Shown in pieces: positions 41,350 to 54,001 of a DNA stretch of 64,000 nt. The first letter of the stretch is position 1; each line of letters opens with the position of its first letter. Source of the DNA: Plenodomus lindquistii (taxonomy: Eukaryota; Ascomycota; Dothideomycetes; Pleosporales; Leptosphaeriaceae). The stretch is taken from positions 806,001 to 870,000 of the forward strand of contig JANUWI010000006.1 in assembly GCA_025504975.1 (NCBI GenBank). The letters are read 5' to 3'. Made by a program: the position numbers and the translations under genes. The notes under the pieces are model-generated. The model did not search any database. It saw only the letters and a program-made list of their open reading frames with translations, and was not told where the DNA came from.

Positions 41350-44300
41350 TTAGCTTCATGATCGCATGTCTGGCCCAGACCAAATGGCTAGCAGCATGTG
41401 ACAGCGCCGTATACTCAGATTCGCAAGTGCTCCGAGCAACATAGGATTGTCATTTCGAGGACCATAATACTGCGATGAGATAGCCTGAAAACGACTGTGC
41501 GTTATCTGGATCAAGTCCAAATAAGGTATCAGAGAACATGACAATCTGCGCTGCCGCGCCCTGATACTGCGGATGGGGCCCAATTTCGATCTTGTGGTTG
41601 GGTGTAGCCTTGATGTAGCGCAACACTTGATGCATGGGACCAAGGTGTCGCACAGAGGTGTTCGCGTTGCATGTTCCCAACATACTGGTGGTGTATGCCG
41701 AATCAGGCCAGCTCACCATAGCAAGAAAGTTGACAGACCCGATGATTGATTCTTAGTCATTTGGACAGTGGATGTCAATCTGCGCATCGCTTGGTGTGCG
41801 CAGAGGGAAACTATTTGGATCTTGGGATGTCAGTCGTCTATTGCAGTCAGACATACTATGTCGACGCAGAACAGCCATAGAGTATGTGCACTAGTGTAGC
41901 TGAACATGGTTATGGTGGCGATCGATTTCCAGACCGTGAATCGTGCGCGGTTGGCCAAAATCTTTGAACTTGAAACGTGCGCCAGTCACCTTGAGCATGG
42001 CGTTGATCGTTGGTGGGGTACCAGCGATAAGGACGTCGTCGACATAACTCCCCAGAATGAATTCATTGGATACGAATACGCAATGCTCAAATGTCGCTTG
42101 AGTGAAGATCTGGTCAAGCAACCATCGTGACAGTGATGCATACCACTTGCGCCTAGACTGCTTCGATCCATGTAGTGCACGAAGTAGTCAAAGTGCAACT
42201 TTGCAATTACTGACGAGTCCTGGTAGACAGCGTGAATAGATGACGTGGCTGAGCCATCTATTAAGGTACGCTGCTTCGACCTGATGCAGGGCACAACTAC
42301 TTGCCTAAGCAATAGCGACGAGCATTCTCATGCTGTCTTATTGGATGTTTAGAGACTATGTATCATCGTAGTCAACGCCTTGTCGTTAGTAGAATCCTTG
42401 AGCTACTAGGCGTGCCTTGCGTTTTACTGTCTCTCTAATCTCGTTTTATTTGATGACGAAGACCTAACGTGTGTTGACGAGCTTCACACCTCGTGGCACT
42501 TGGCGTACGGAAAAAAATCTTTCATGTGTTGTTCGTGTCGTGTATCCGGAGTTCATTCTCAACGGCCGGATTCCAGAGCGGTGCATTCTCAGAATTGGTT
42601 GCTTCCTCATATGTGCGAACAGGGTATCACGGTGTTATGATCGGTGTCCGCGTTTGGTCTCGACGTTGTCCTCGATGCTTTGAGTTCCGCGCCAACTTTC
42701 TTCATTTGTGGCGGAGGGTCCCTGTTGCATAGCGGTTCTTGTGGGGTCTCAGCGCGCCAGGTCCTGAACGGACTCTCCGCCAAAGGCTAGAGTGATGACG
42801 CGGGTGTGAGAGGCCATAATGCTGTCGACATCTTTTTATCCTCGTCCAGCCTTCTCTACTATTCTGCAGGAAACTGTCGAGACGTACTGCCGCCAGACCA
42901 CCAGGGTGTCGTTGCGCGTGTTGACCGATCCCGTACACGCAAAGCCAGGTGAATATGTTTATTCCAGCGTTGGATATACCCCAGACCAGGGATCGTAGTG
43001 TGCGTTCTCGAGACGTGTAGAAGGTTCCTAACCCCCACACACCGTCGCGTCGCTCAACCTTATACAACATCGTCAGCGGTGGGAAGCTGGACCTACGGGT
43101 CAACAAAATCAGTGACTGATTTTTCCATTGTAGATGATTGATGCTGCTTTGGATAACATGTACACGCCATTTTGAGCGTCGGCTTCGCTGGTGAGAATTT
43201 CGGGGGTGATAAGAGGCTGAGCAGACTGTCTGTGCGCATTCATGTCATCCTCTTCCGCCGAGATGTTGAAGTATGGCGCAGCGCGCTCAGCAGTGAAAGG
43301 TCTGAACTGGACGTCGCGATATTCGACGATGACGTGGCGCACTGGAATGTAGACGCGCGAAGTACATCCTACAAATATACCCTGTTCGGTTCGATGAGGT
43401 AGTTTCGTTCCCGCCTTTCTGGCCTTCAGTGGGGATATGAACGTAGACTGCTGCGCCAAAAAAAAAACGACTAAGTGGCGTATAGAAGGCTTATTCCTGA
43501 ACATGGTTTTGTGGGGTGATGTGTGAAGCCGGTCCATGAATTGTAGTGTTATGATTCATAGAAAATTGATTGTCTGAATGGCCTCAGCCCACATGAACAT
43601 AAGCTCTTCAGATTCAAGCATAAATCGCGCGATCTACACAACTATCCTCTTCCCGACTCTAGCAGCGCCGTTCAGCTCGTGGTGATAAAGTGCGCACCTA
43701 GTGAAAATCCTTGGTCATCGCGGAAAGTCTTTGCTGGGTTGGCCACCTCAAAATGTCCCATGGCACGATTGAATTCATCATAGGTGCTGAACAGTGGTTT
43801 CTCTGAGCGCTTGCCTCGTGCGTCGTTGTTGTAGTACTGCGCCGCAGCCTGTTGCGCTGGCGCAGCGATGATGTTTGCATATGGCGTGGCGATAGCCTTC
43901 GTGACAGCCTCCATCGATACATGTGTCCCGCTGTCAGGGTACTGCGCCAAACGGCTGAGTGTTGGCGGGCCGTTCGATTGAATCTGCAATACGCCTTGGG
44001 TCTTGCGTGCCCATACAACGTAAGATGCGCCAGTTTGTGTAACGACCGTGTTATCATCTTTGCCGAATAGCTCAAACCCGCGGTGGGCTGATATAGCTCC
44101 AAGAAAACAGGCGCGTGTTGTACGGTTCTCTATTGTATAGACAGTTCAACAATGTGAGTAGACCCGTCTGGTAGCCTGCAGCGCAGTCGAACAGTTCCTA
44201 TACCCTGGACTGGCAACTTGACACCGCCCGCTACAGTGATGATCCAGTTCTTGGATGACAAGTACGTAAAGTCATCAGAGCAGCCGTATATGTGCCGCGA

Positions 44301-45110
44301 GGCACCGGTGTCGAGAAGCCATACAGGAGGGCCATATACTTTCGTTTCCGGAATCGCGTGTGCGGTTCCCGTTGCGGTTGACCACGTGGCTGGTTGGCGG
44401 CGATGTCAGGTCGATTGTGTGTCTCGCGCTAAGGGCAAGCACCTCAGTTGCGCTGTCATAAGAGTCTTTGGTGCAGGAGTCGCATGGGTCGACTGCAGCC
44501 GCCGTGTTGCCCTTCTGTCGCTTGCCGCTTGCCGCTTCGAGTTGCGCCACGATCCTTCAGTTTTGGCGCATCCTTGCGTTGCTGCTGCTCTTCGTGTATC
44601 TGGAGCTCGTGGCAGTTGGTGTACATATACCCGACAAAGGTCAGGTTGTGTTTGCGGCACCGTGTGCATTCGTCGTGTGCTGCGCCAGGCGGACGCGCCT
44701 GGTGCCGCGGGCAGCTGACTGCTCCGCGACGTAGGCGGTGGAAGATTCGGCGACGTCAAGGGAGTGTTTTTCCGAGGTGTCAAGTATGTTGGGCTCGATG
44801 TTCTTGAGGGCTGTAGCGTAGACTTGTAAGTACCCAAGTTATCAATGCCGTTTTCTCTCGTGTCAAGGCAACTTGTCGACGCAGAGCGCCGTTCTAGGTA
44901 ATCGTCGCCTCGAGAGTTCAGTTTTGGGAGGGACGACGGGTCAAGTTTGAGTTGGAATGATGACGCCATCCTGAGAGACTGCGCCGAGGCAGCAGGTAGT
45001 GGCGCTGAGACGCTGGGTGCTGGTGCTAGCGCTGGTGCCTGAGGAGCTGGCGATGGTGATGAGGTCGGGCAGTCCTCAAGATTAAACCGATGATATGCCA
45101 TATTGAACGC
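41350..45110 (-). mobile_element. Decayed Ty1/Copia LTR retrotransposon relic
   Basis: Fragments in several frames follow Copia order in the minus direction: a gag-like Pro/Ala-rich start (about 45101-44400), an aspartic protease motif LLDTGASRHI (about 44279-44323), a gag-pre-integrase-like piece (about 43989-43672), a C-terminal integrase/linker piece (about 43537-43109), a reverse-transcriptase fragment with YVDDVLIAG (about 42024-42056), and an RNase H piece (about 41719-41356). Frameshifts and stops interrupt it throughout. The integrase catalytic core is missing between the gag-pre-integrase and linker pieces. I could not identify LTRs by eye. It cannot be functional. Confidence 0.75.
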
Positions 45111-45699
45111 ATTGTTACGCGTCTCCGACGCGTAGATTGGTAGCTAGCAGAGGTTGAGCGCCGACGGTGATGACGTTGGCGCAGTGTGAGGGTATTTGTG
45201 TAAGGGGGTAGGGTTGCAATGCACAGATATTGATGATCAATGAGCAATTGATGAAGCTTTGCGCGGCGGTTGAGCCGGGCTCATGACATCCACGGCTAAT
45301 ACATTGATTGGTACGTAGATCTGGCAGACGTAAAAGTACGCCTGAGGTGCTTCCGAGGAAGTCTTACAACCAGATATGTTCACAGCGTATGCAATGCTTG
45401 GTAATTTATGAGGGTACTACGTGTAGAGGTAGCATGTGTAGATGTGCTTACAAAGGTGCTTTATATAGTTAGATAGTTACTCATCCTACTGTTAGGATGT
45501 CTCCGCTTTGGAGGGTCCACGGGTAATAGGTATGCACTAGAAAAATATTGTCACGTGTTGAACTAATGATTACTAACAACCTTGGTACCTCGGGACAACT
45601 TTTGACCAATTAGCGATACACTCCATGTATCAATCATTCGAAGAGCTCCCTTAGGAATTAACTAGTAAGAACAAGGTCTGTAGCTAGGGCGCACGTAAA
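45111..45699. other. Spacer right of the Copia relic
   Basis: AT-rich, gene-free. It could contain the degraded 5' LTR of the Copia copy, but I see no matching sequence on the other side. A string resembling a damaged tRNA 5' half (GTAGCTAGGGCGC, about 45,680-45,692) is present; this is weak. Confidence 0.45.
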
Positions 45700-46013
45700 T
45701 TGCGAAGCAATGCACAGCGAAAAAATGCGGGGTAGTTATTTACGAATGTACACAGCTCCGCATTATTCTGCACACTGCTTCGCAGTCTGCAGAATAATGC
45801 TCGCATTGCTTCGCAAAAATAACTAGGGTAATTATTTACAAATGTACACAGCTCCGCATTATTCTGCACACTGCTTCGCAGTCTGCAGAATAATGCTGCG
45901 CATTGCTTCGCAAAAGAGCGCGCGGCAGTCGCACCCATCCCATGGCGGGCATGGGCCTCGCTGCGCTCGGACCCACGCCCCGCCAAGGGATGGGGCGACA
46001 GCCTGAAGGCTGT
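45700..46013. repeat. Cluster of nested perfect palindromes with tandem duplication
   Basis: Two tandem units (about 45733-45817 and 45829-45912) each contain a 13-bp perfect inverted repeat, GCATTATTCTGCA and its complement, at 45760-45772/45788-45800 and 45856-45868/45884-45896. The loop between the arms is itself a hairpin (ACTGC TTC GCAGT). An outer arm TTGCGAAGCAATGC (from 45700) pairs with GCATTGCTTCGCAA at the end of each unit. A third hairpin spans 45928-45999 (GTCGC, CCCATCCC and TGGCGGG pair with their complements), and a fourth ACAGCCT-GA-AGGCTGT lies at 45998-46013. Such density is far beyond chance. Confidence 0.85.
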
Positions 46014-46028
46014 GCCTGGTTCAAGGGC

Positions 46029-46053
46029 CGGGTTTCGATCACCCGCTCCTCCA
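46029..46053 (+). pseudogene. tRNA-like 3' half (T-arm plus acceptor strand)
   Basis: CGGGT TTCGATC ACCCG forms a T-arm, followed by CTCCTCC and discriminator A, then a pol III-type CTTTTT run at 46056-46062. It aligns with the 3' end of the tRNA-like gene at 32121, including about ten bases of 3' flank and the same T53-A61 pair. No good 5' half lies nearby, because the palindrome cluster occupies that position. Confidence 0.6.
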
Positions 46054-46892
46054 TTACTTTTTGCTTCTTTGTTATCGTTTTGTTGTTGTGCTCAGTTGAG
46101 AAAAAGTGTGTCCTACAGCAGGGGGTGGTGAACTGAAAAAAAAAACCTCTCGCGCGGCCAAGAACACCGTGACGGAACTTAATTTTGCAAAGTCTCTGGG
46201 CTCAGGAACACCATTCGGTACTGCTATTACAATATTTCATTCGCTTTGCGAAAAAAAAATCGCTTGTATATTTTGTGCTTGGATATACATGTACCCTCGT
46301 GACTTGAATTATACTTGACTACCCTATACACCATAACAGATACAGCTATTCGACGTAAACTCATACTGTATATTACGCGTAGTCAAAGATGTACTCTGTA
46401 GATCTTAACTTGAGCTGTCGTCTCCTGACTACTTCATTGACTTGAAATGCACGCTGTTACGGTGCAGCAGGGACACCACAACCACGAGCTTATTTGTACC
46501 AACAAGCATGTGCTTTGTGAGCACTAAGCACAGGTGTGAGGGCAGTATGTATACTTTACGCGCGACGATGAAGCGACTCTTGTGCCGTGTGCGTTGACTG
46601 CAAACTCCACACACTTTAATGAACATACTCTCGCGACCCGGACTAATCCTGTATGCTCTTTGCATCATTCAAAAAAATTCCCTAATCGTTTCAACTTTAC
46701 TAGTTGTCTCTTTGCTACCTTACAAACTAAAAGATCATGCCCTTCTTGTGCATCGCAGACTGCACAAATATACGAGCTCCTTCGGAACGTGATGGAACGC
46801 CAAGTGGATGTGCCGATTGGCCGCGACACGCGACTAACACTTGTACACAAACACATGGCAACTAGTAGTGCTTTTCCACCCAGAGACAGATC
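46054..46892. other. Spacer between the palindrome cluster and PER1
   Basis: AT-rich left half, then the PER1 promoter. No gene or repeat recognised. Confidence 0.6.
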
Positions 46893-48044
46893 ATGAGGAT
46901 ACGAACAACGCAAGCATGGCAAACCTTTGCTGCGCTTCTTTTGTTGTGCGGCATAAGTAGTGCGTCACTCGGTGACAGATTGCCGGATTTCAAAGATTGC
47001 GTGCAGGTACGCAAGCTCCTCCTATTCTACACAACGCAACCCACGAGCTCCAATTAACTCCCATCTCCAGGTCTGCAAAGATGCCAATTGCGGCAAAAAC
47101 CCCACTCCAATACGTATGCCACTCCTTCCACACTCCATACCGCCTCACCTAACACCACCACCCCAGCTCTCCACCGCCGCCTCCTCTTCTGGGACTGTCC
47201 CGCCGAATGTGACTACACCTGTCAACATGTCGTGACCGACAAACGCCTCGCCCGCGACCCACCGTACATGCACCCCGTCTACCAATTCCATGGCAAGTGG
47301 CCTTTCTACCGCTTCCTAGGCATGCAAGAGCCCTTCAGCGTCATCTTCTCGCTCTTCAATTACCTCGCACACGACTGGGGCATGCGCCAGCTCCGCGACA
47401 AGATACCCGCATCGTACCCGTTACGTAAATACTATCTGTGGTTTGGCTACGTGGGCCTGGCGAGTTGGACCTTCAGTATGATTTTCCATACTAGGGATTT
47501 CAATCTCACGGAGAAATTGGACTACTTTGCAGCGGGCGCGAATGTGCTATATGGGCTTTACTATGCACCAATACGCGTTTTCAGGTTGGACAGGAATGAG
47601 CCGAGGAAACAGAGCTTGTTGAGGGCATGGACGGGGTTGTGTGTCGTGCTGTATGCGCTGCACGTCCTCTATCTCTCGCTGTGGAGTTGGGATTATACGT
47701 ACAACATGGCGGCCAACGTGGCAGTGGGCATCATTGCGAATCTACTCTGGAGCGGGTTCAGCTACGTTCAGTACCAGAAGATTGGAAGAACATGGGCGGT
47801 CTGGCCGGGTATTTGTGTCGCTTGGATTATCATGGCTATGAGTCTGGAATTGCTCGATTTTCCACCGTGGAAGGGCGCGTTGGATGCTCATAGTCTGTGG
47901 CATCTGGGTACAGTTGTGCCCACAGTACTATGGTACAAGTAAGCTCTCCTTCCTGGTATTCGATGATCTCAGTTGCTAACATGCAATAGTTTCCTCCTCC
48001 GGGATGCCCAAGAAGATATAGCAGGTACGCGGCTTAAGCAATAG
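46893..48044 (+). CDS. PER1: Per1-like GPI-anchor lipid-remodelling protein
   Basis: Exons 46893-47006, 47071-47113, 47167-47938 and 47990-48044 give 327 residues. A cleavable signal peptide (AWQTFAALLLLCGISSASLG) precedes a Cys-rich luminal segment (CVQVCKDANCGKNP, FWDCPAECDYTCQHVVT). Seven hydrophobic segments follow, with conserved HGKWPFYRFLGMQEP, a histidine in FSMIFHTRDF, LDYFAAGA, and DAHSLWHLGTVVP, which are the hydrolase signatures of the Per1/CREST superfamily. Per1/PGAP3 removes the unsaturated sn-2 acyl chain from GPI anchors in the ER so that they can be remodelled. The final exon codes for only a short cytosolic tail. Confidence 0.94.
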
Positions 48045-49587
48045 TGGGAGCCGGACTCTGGCTTGATGTAATTTTTTGCAGCCTTTTTGCTTACCATCGT
48101 TGTTCAGGGAAGCTACCCACGACGAATCGTGATGTGAGAGATCGTAAGGACTAAGGATGGAAATGGTGGCCATCTGCATATCTTATGACATTGGTCTCAC
48201 ACGTAGTAGCTTATACGAATGCAAAGCTATCTTGTGAAGTTGTCTGGATGCTTCTGTGCTATACCCATGTCGATATACATGAAAGATGTGAAACTCACAT
48301 ATACTCGCCGTTCGCTTCGCCAATGGACTTTAGTATGAGATTGCCATCTGGCCTGGTCTTCCATAGCACCTGTCTGGATCCTTCTCCAGGACTCTTGCAG
48401 ACTTCCACCCTCTGCCCATCGAATCCACCAGCTTTCAGGTCAGCCCGAAAACACCAAATCGCACAGCAGTAGCCCGCATATCGAACTTTATGAGTGGTGG
48501 GGGCTGATCGACGCCCTAGCAGCCCATGTTGTCTGTCAGCTTTCACCTGTTCTTGATACCTAAAATCCCTGAAATTCCCTACTGAACAAATAACAACACA
48601 TAGATGGCCCACTCAAGAATCGGTACATCAACACGAGCACACAGCCAGCTAGACACAACCTTCAAAATTGTCACTATGCGCTAGGCTGCCAGAGGTCCGA
48701 GACCTACCTCGTGTGTGCTTCATTACGACTTATCCTTCCGTACAACTAGACACATAATGGTGCTGATAAGTCCTCAGCGTGTTGAACGGTCAAACGACTT
48801 TGTCGTAACACGACTGGCATTCCTTGTACCAAGGGCTTTTTTCGCCCATCGACGTTGACTGGATCAAGTCCACTGTTATGCTGAACACTGTCTGCTCGCG
48901 TATGAGGTGAAACTGGGCGCTCAAGCAGTGAGCAGATATGTTCAGAATTAATATTGGCTGTTATTGATCAAAGACCTTTTGGAGTCTGTTCGAAGTTTCT
49001 CACCGGGTGACGAAGAGCGAACAAAGTCTCCAAAGAATTGAAAAAACGGATGCAACAGCACTTCGCTACACAGCAGGACCACATACTGCACCAATCGGAA
49101 GTGTCATCTAGACGCTCGTAAGCCATCGGTGTGATTAGTATCGTTCCTTGTGCATGTGCAAATGCTGCTCCGAGTATTTGCATTTATTCCGCGATCGCAA
49201 CTCGCCTCCCTCGGTGCAAAGCAACGACGATCCTCTCTTTCCTATGCACCTCATTCGACACTCTTCCAGACCGGTCTACACTAGAAAGGTCCAGAGTGTC
49301 AGCGGAGGTTGTACACTTTCCACGTCGCGTGCTCTTATCGGGAGATCCCCACCGTGCAAGCGTACGCAACCATGGACTTAACCGGCAATAACATCCTTTC
49401 CCGGCTCCTCATGTATACCCGAAGCGCGCGCGGAACTGCACAACATCGATGACGGAACACTAAAAACCCGTAGCTTGCTTGCTATCTGGTGGGCGCCGTT
49501 GCGCTTTGTCTCTACCATGCTCTCTGTACATAGTGTTTGTTTTGCGATTGGTCAGGTTTTGAGAGACATGTGTAACGTTCTTGTAAG
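48045..49587. other. Intergenic stretch
   Basis: About 1.5 kb between PER1 and the MFS gene. Short frames only, no motif or structured RNA recognised. Confidence 0.6.
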
Positions 49588-51367
49588 ATGACAACTGCCC
49601 GCGAATCAGAAAAGGAGATGGGCGCTGCGGAAAGTGCGACCGCAACCGCTACCGCAACTGCGCCGAGTACAACACCAGCATCGACATCGTCAACGCCAAA
49701 CTCTACGCGCGAGGATTTGGAGGTATCGAAAGGGCCGGGGAATCCTTCGAGATGGCGACGACTCTACACCGCCCTGACATGGACACCACCGAATTGTCGA
49801 TGGGACCCGGATAAACCGCCACAATTCTCCATGTCCATGAACATTCTCTTCGCATTCGCAGCGGGGTTTACAGTCGCGAATCTGTACTACAATCATCCGA
49901 TTCTTGATATCTTGGCCAACGATTTCGGTGTCAGATATGAACAGGTCGCGCAGATTCCAACAGTCATGCAGGCTGGGTATGCGGCAGGACTGTTGTTTTT
50001 GTGTCCGTTGGGAGATCTTTTGCCCAGGCGGCCGTTCGTGTGTGGACTGGTACTGTTTACGGCTACACTATGGTATGTCGAAGATCAATCTCAACTCACT
50101 GCGAGATGAAATACTGACAGTCTCGAAAGGCTTGGACTATGCATCACAAGCGATCTTGGGACGTTTACCGCCATATCGTTCATCGTAGCAGTCACTACTG
50201 TGACTCCGCAATTGATGCTCCCACTCGTAGGAGATCTCGCACCTCCCAACCGCAGAGCCGCTGCATTGTCTGTCGTAGCTTCAGGTCTTATGCTCGGCGT
50301 ACTGGTTGCTAGAGTACTGTCCGGCACCATGGCCAACTTCGTGACCTGGCGAGCTGTGTACTGGATGGCCCTTGGTCTACAGTATGTGATCTTCATCTTG
50401 CTGTGGCTCTTCATGCCAGACTATCCCGCCACCAACCCCGGCATGAACTACTTCCGCATCCTGTGGGATATCGTCTTGATGTTGTTCAGGCATCCTGTTC
50501 TGGTGCAAGCCTGTCTTGCCGGGATGTTTTGTTCAGCGCCGTTTACAAGTTTCTGGACGACTTTGACATTTTTGTTGGCTGGTGACCCTTATCACTACTC
50601 GTCCCTGACGATTGGGCTATTTGGTTTGATTGGGATAGCAGGTATGTCGCTCAAATGGAGCTGGAAGAACTCAAACTGACGAGGTCTCAGGCATGCTTTG
50701 CAGCCCCATATACGCACGCACGGTGACGGACCGCTTTGTTCCGCATTTTTCGGTCCTTTTTGGACTCAGTTGCTCGCTCATTGGTGTCTGCTTGGGTACA
50801 TACATCGGTCCTTTCAGCGTATCTGGTCCCGTGTTGCAGGCCCTGCTCATGGACTTTGGAAATCAGACTGCGCAGATTGCAAACCGGAGTGCTATCTATG
50901 CTGTAGAACCCAAACGACGCAATGGTGTCAACACGGCATTCATGGTCGCAACGTTTTGTGGACAGCTTATCGGCACAGCGGCTGGAAACCACATCTACGC
51001 TGCAGCCGGATGGATCGGATCAGGCAGTACGAGTGTAGGATTCATTTGCGCTGCGATCTTGGTCATTATTGCAAGGGGACCGTGGGAGGAAAGGTGGGTG
51101 GGATGGAGAGGTGGTTGGACTATGAGAAAGAAGGATAAGAACAGTGCGGATGGGAAAACATCCGAAAAGGCAATGCATGGGCAGAAGGAGCCTGTGGACG
51201 CAGAGAATGCGCTTGGAATGAATGAGAACATGCTCGAGGAAGTTGCAGCGGAACCTTGTAATGAGAGTCCACTCCATGAAAACAAAGAGACGGGGAAAAA
51301 CAGTGCGACTGTAAGGAGTTCGAGAAGCAGTCACGACGACGTCATTAGACCTGACAAGGCGTTTTAG
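49588..51367 (+). CDS. MFS transporter
   Basis: Exons 49588-50072, 50130 (or 50121)-50641 and 50691-51367 give about 557 residues. Two acceptors 9 bp apart are both in frame; the downstream one keeps TM4 cleanly hydrophobic. The N-terminal about 60 residues are cytosolic, Thr/Ala-rich low complexity. About twelve membrane segments follow, with an MFS motif-A variant GDLLPRRP after TM2, and FCGQLIGTAAG in the second half. The C-terminal tail is hydrophilic. It resembles the fungal YnfM-like DHA1 group. The substrate cannot be read from sequence. Confidence 0.88.
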
Positions 51368-51440
51368 AGAAAGTGGGTATGTATAGTGTCTGCCACCTGC
51401 ATGTTGGCATGAAAAGGCGTTCTCAGTAGATTTGAGGTTT

Positions 51441-52761
51441 TCACAGAATATCAACAATCTTCTCTTCCTCGTCTTCTTCTTCTTCTTCGTTTCCAAGTTC
51501 CATCAATTTGCCACCACCAGCGGCGCTCATATCTGGAATATCTTCCTCTTCACCCTCTTCTTTTCGCATAATGATCTGGACCACGCGATCACACGCCTCT
51601 TGCACACTCTCATCTTCTGCGTGCAGATGGCACTCCCTGACAATGGGGTAAACCTTGATCTTCCGGAGCACGGTTCTGCCTTCTTGTGTTGTACTCAAAA
51701 GAAGGAGCGTTTCCAGGTGTGTTTTGATGATCTCGACGTCCGATTCGCGCTCCTTGTCGGGCTCGAGCAGTTGCAATTCGTCGAGCATTCCTTCTGTGTC
51801 GTCATCCGCGTACTCTTCTGGGCCCATGAGGGGTAGTAGTATGTATGGTAGGAGATTTGCCCCAATAGACGGAGGCGGTAGAGTTGGGTCAGGGTTCAGA
51901 TTCGACATGAGGACCGGGTGCGCTGGGACGTGGAAGGCGACGTTTTTGATCGCAGATGCCACGCCTAGTCGTCTGATATGCGATGCATGATCTGTGAAGA
52001 CTTGAATCTTGGTAATGGGTATAATGTTTGAATCGTGCTCAGATGGTGTTGTGAAATATTCGCGGCCCTCAGGGAACTTGGCGAGGTCGGCGAAGAAGTA
52101 GGATAGGTAGTCGAAATCTGCGTGCTTGTTGTATGCGCCTTCAGCACCCTTCACGAAGCAGTCCATAAGCTGATCCATCGCCCATGCTGACTTGGACAGC
52201 TCTTTTGGTATGTCGCGTTTCAGCTTCAGTACACGCTGTAGGGAATCGTCCTTGGCCATGTTGGCGAGCAGCATTGCGATTTCGTTCGCATTGGGCTCTT
52301 TGGGACTCTAAGTTGCGCGTAAGCTCTCGGGACATTTTGAGCTTGCCTCGACTTGGGGAACTGACATACTGTTATCCGCGACAACAATATTTCTAGAAAT
52401 GCGTCGTCTTGTGCGAGTGCTCTGAGAACCTCCTTGTCAGAGGAGATGTTTATGAGCATGGTAAATGCATTCTTGGCAATCGGCGCATAGTCTTTGACCA
52501 GCAACTTGAGATCTTTTACGGGCTCCAATTGGTTGCGCTTGAACAGTGGCAGATCGGTTTGTGTGTATCCCACGAGGTGTTCCGCAGCTGTTCGTTGTGA
52601 GCCATGGCTGATAGTGGGGTGGAGGGGTTGTTCTCACCAGCCTGGCGAATCTGCGTATTGCCATGGTGCAGGAACTCAACGAGCTGTATATTATGTGCGA
52701 TCAGCCGAGGCGTTCAAGAGGTTCGCGAGTAGGATTATACCTCTTCTAATTCTGTCGGCAT
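51441..52761 (-). CDS. HGH1: Hgh1, eEF2-specific folding factor (armadillo/DUF383-DUF384)
   Basis: Four exons: 52761-52741, 52683-52638, 52587-52370 and 52307-51441, total 383 residues. The start MPTELEELVEFLHHGNTQIR is the Hgh1 N-terminus. Helical repeats follow, with NAFTMLINISSDKEVL, LLANMAKDD and GREYFTT, and the DUF384-type C-terminal half contains NLLPYILLPLMGPEEY and VRECHLHAEDE. The tail is a Glu/Asp run. Hgh1 works with TRiC to fold translation elongation factor 2 in the cytosol. The first two exons are 21 and 46 bp, easy to miss. It is convergent with the MFS gene, only 73 bp between stops. Confidence 0.93.
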
Positions 52762-54001
52762 TTTGATTGTTGCGCTACAAATTTCTTGCACGATGACGAC
52801 CAGAACTTTTTGATCTTATCGATAAGCCCCGCTTACTTCGCATCAGTCGCTGTGAGATGTCACGAGCTTAAGTTGACTTCGAAATACATCATCCATTTCA
52901 TGTTAACTCCACCTCCATCAATAGCCCTTGGTCTTGGAACTCAATAGTCAAGGATACACTTAGCGGTGCTCCTAACAGCATCCATCGTTATCGATCGCAC
53001 GGCATTGTTCGCAGATATAGTGGGATGCTTTCATCAAGCTTCCAGGACATCAAGCTTTCACGACAGCAGGCTCAAGCAAAATAGGAGTAGCCGAGCTCCA
53101 TGTCTCGAGAGACCTCGCCGAATTATCACCTCCAAAGTCCCACCCACAGAGAGTTGCTCGGGATCTACGCGCATTCGTTGTTGTTGCGTTGAGAGCTAAA
53201 CGATGTTGGGAGTAGGGGCGGCTAAAGATCTCGTGCCTGCTGGGCATCCCCTAACCGCCAGAAGCACTCAAGCCACTTTACAAACAAGGTTGGAATGGTA
53301 GCCTACCATTTTGACAAGCCGACTCGGCGCTGCCTCTTCTGACTGTTGATATAATCATCCAGAACAGTATGCCACCCCTCCCAACAGACGCATGCCAGCC
53401 GTCGGTCCAAGCAATTCATTCTCCAACATGTCCGCATTCGGTAACGAAATGTTCAGACACTTTCCCTGCGTCCTCGAAATAGATCGACAAGATAATGGCA
53501 TCGGCCCGCTGGCCAAGTCACCTACAGTGATGCTCCGTGCGCAGGACATGCACACCGCATCGACGAATCAGCGTGGCAAGCATGCATCGTAAGACTTCGA
53601 GGAACGTGGCAGGGGTCGTAGCGAATGTGGAGCGTTGGCGCTTACAGCGAAGACAGCCAACCATCTTAAAAATAACCGCCGCTCAGCAGTCAAGCCATGC
53701 AGATACCACCATTTGTGGACTTTTGGTGGTGATATGGGTCCAATCAACGCTCTATCCCAAGGAGCCGCTATTGACCATGGTGTGGAGAGAGTTGAGAAAC
53801 CTTCTACCGCTGTGACAGTGTGATCATTTAGTCTTTACCCCCAGATTGCCCGAGCATCTCTAATATGGACCTTCACTAGAAGCTACCGACTTAAGTTTTT
53901 GCATATTTCTGCGCGGTTGATCCGTTTGGTTTGGTTACTTCGATTAAAATCTGGTTCTTCTTCCTCAGCAAAACAACAGAGTCATTCGTAGCATTATCAG
54001 T
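52762..54001. other. Intergenic stretch
   Basis: 1.24 kb divergent region between HGH1 and the proline-rich gene. No supported gene. Confidence 0.6.

Noticed and set aside
40850..45660. LTRs flanking the Copia relic
   Set aside because: No similar sequence pair was found on the two sides by eye; they may be deleted or too mutated.
45700..45912. CRISPR-like array
   Set aside because: Only two units, with internal palindromes and no unique spacers; this is a eukaryotic genome.
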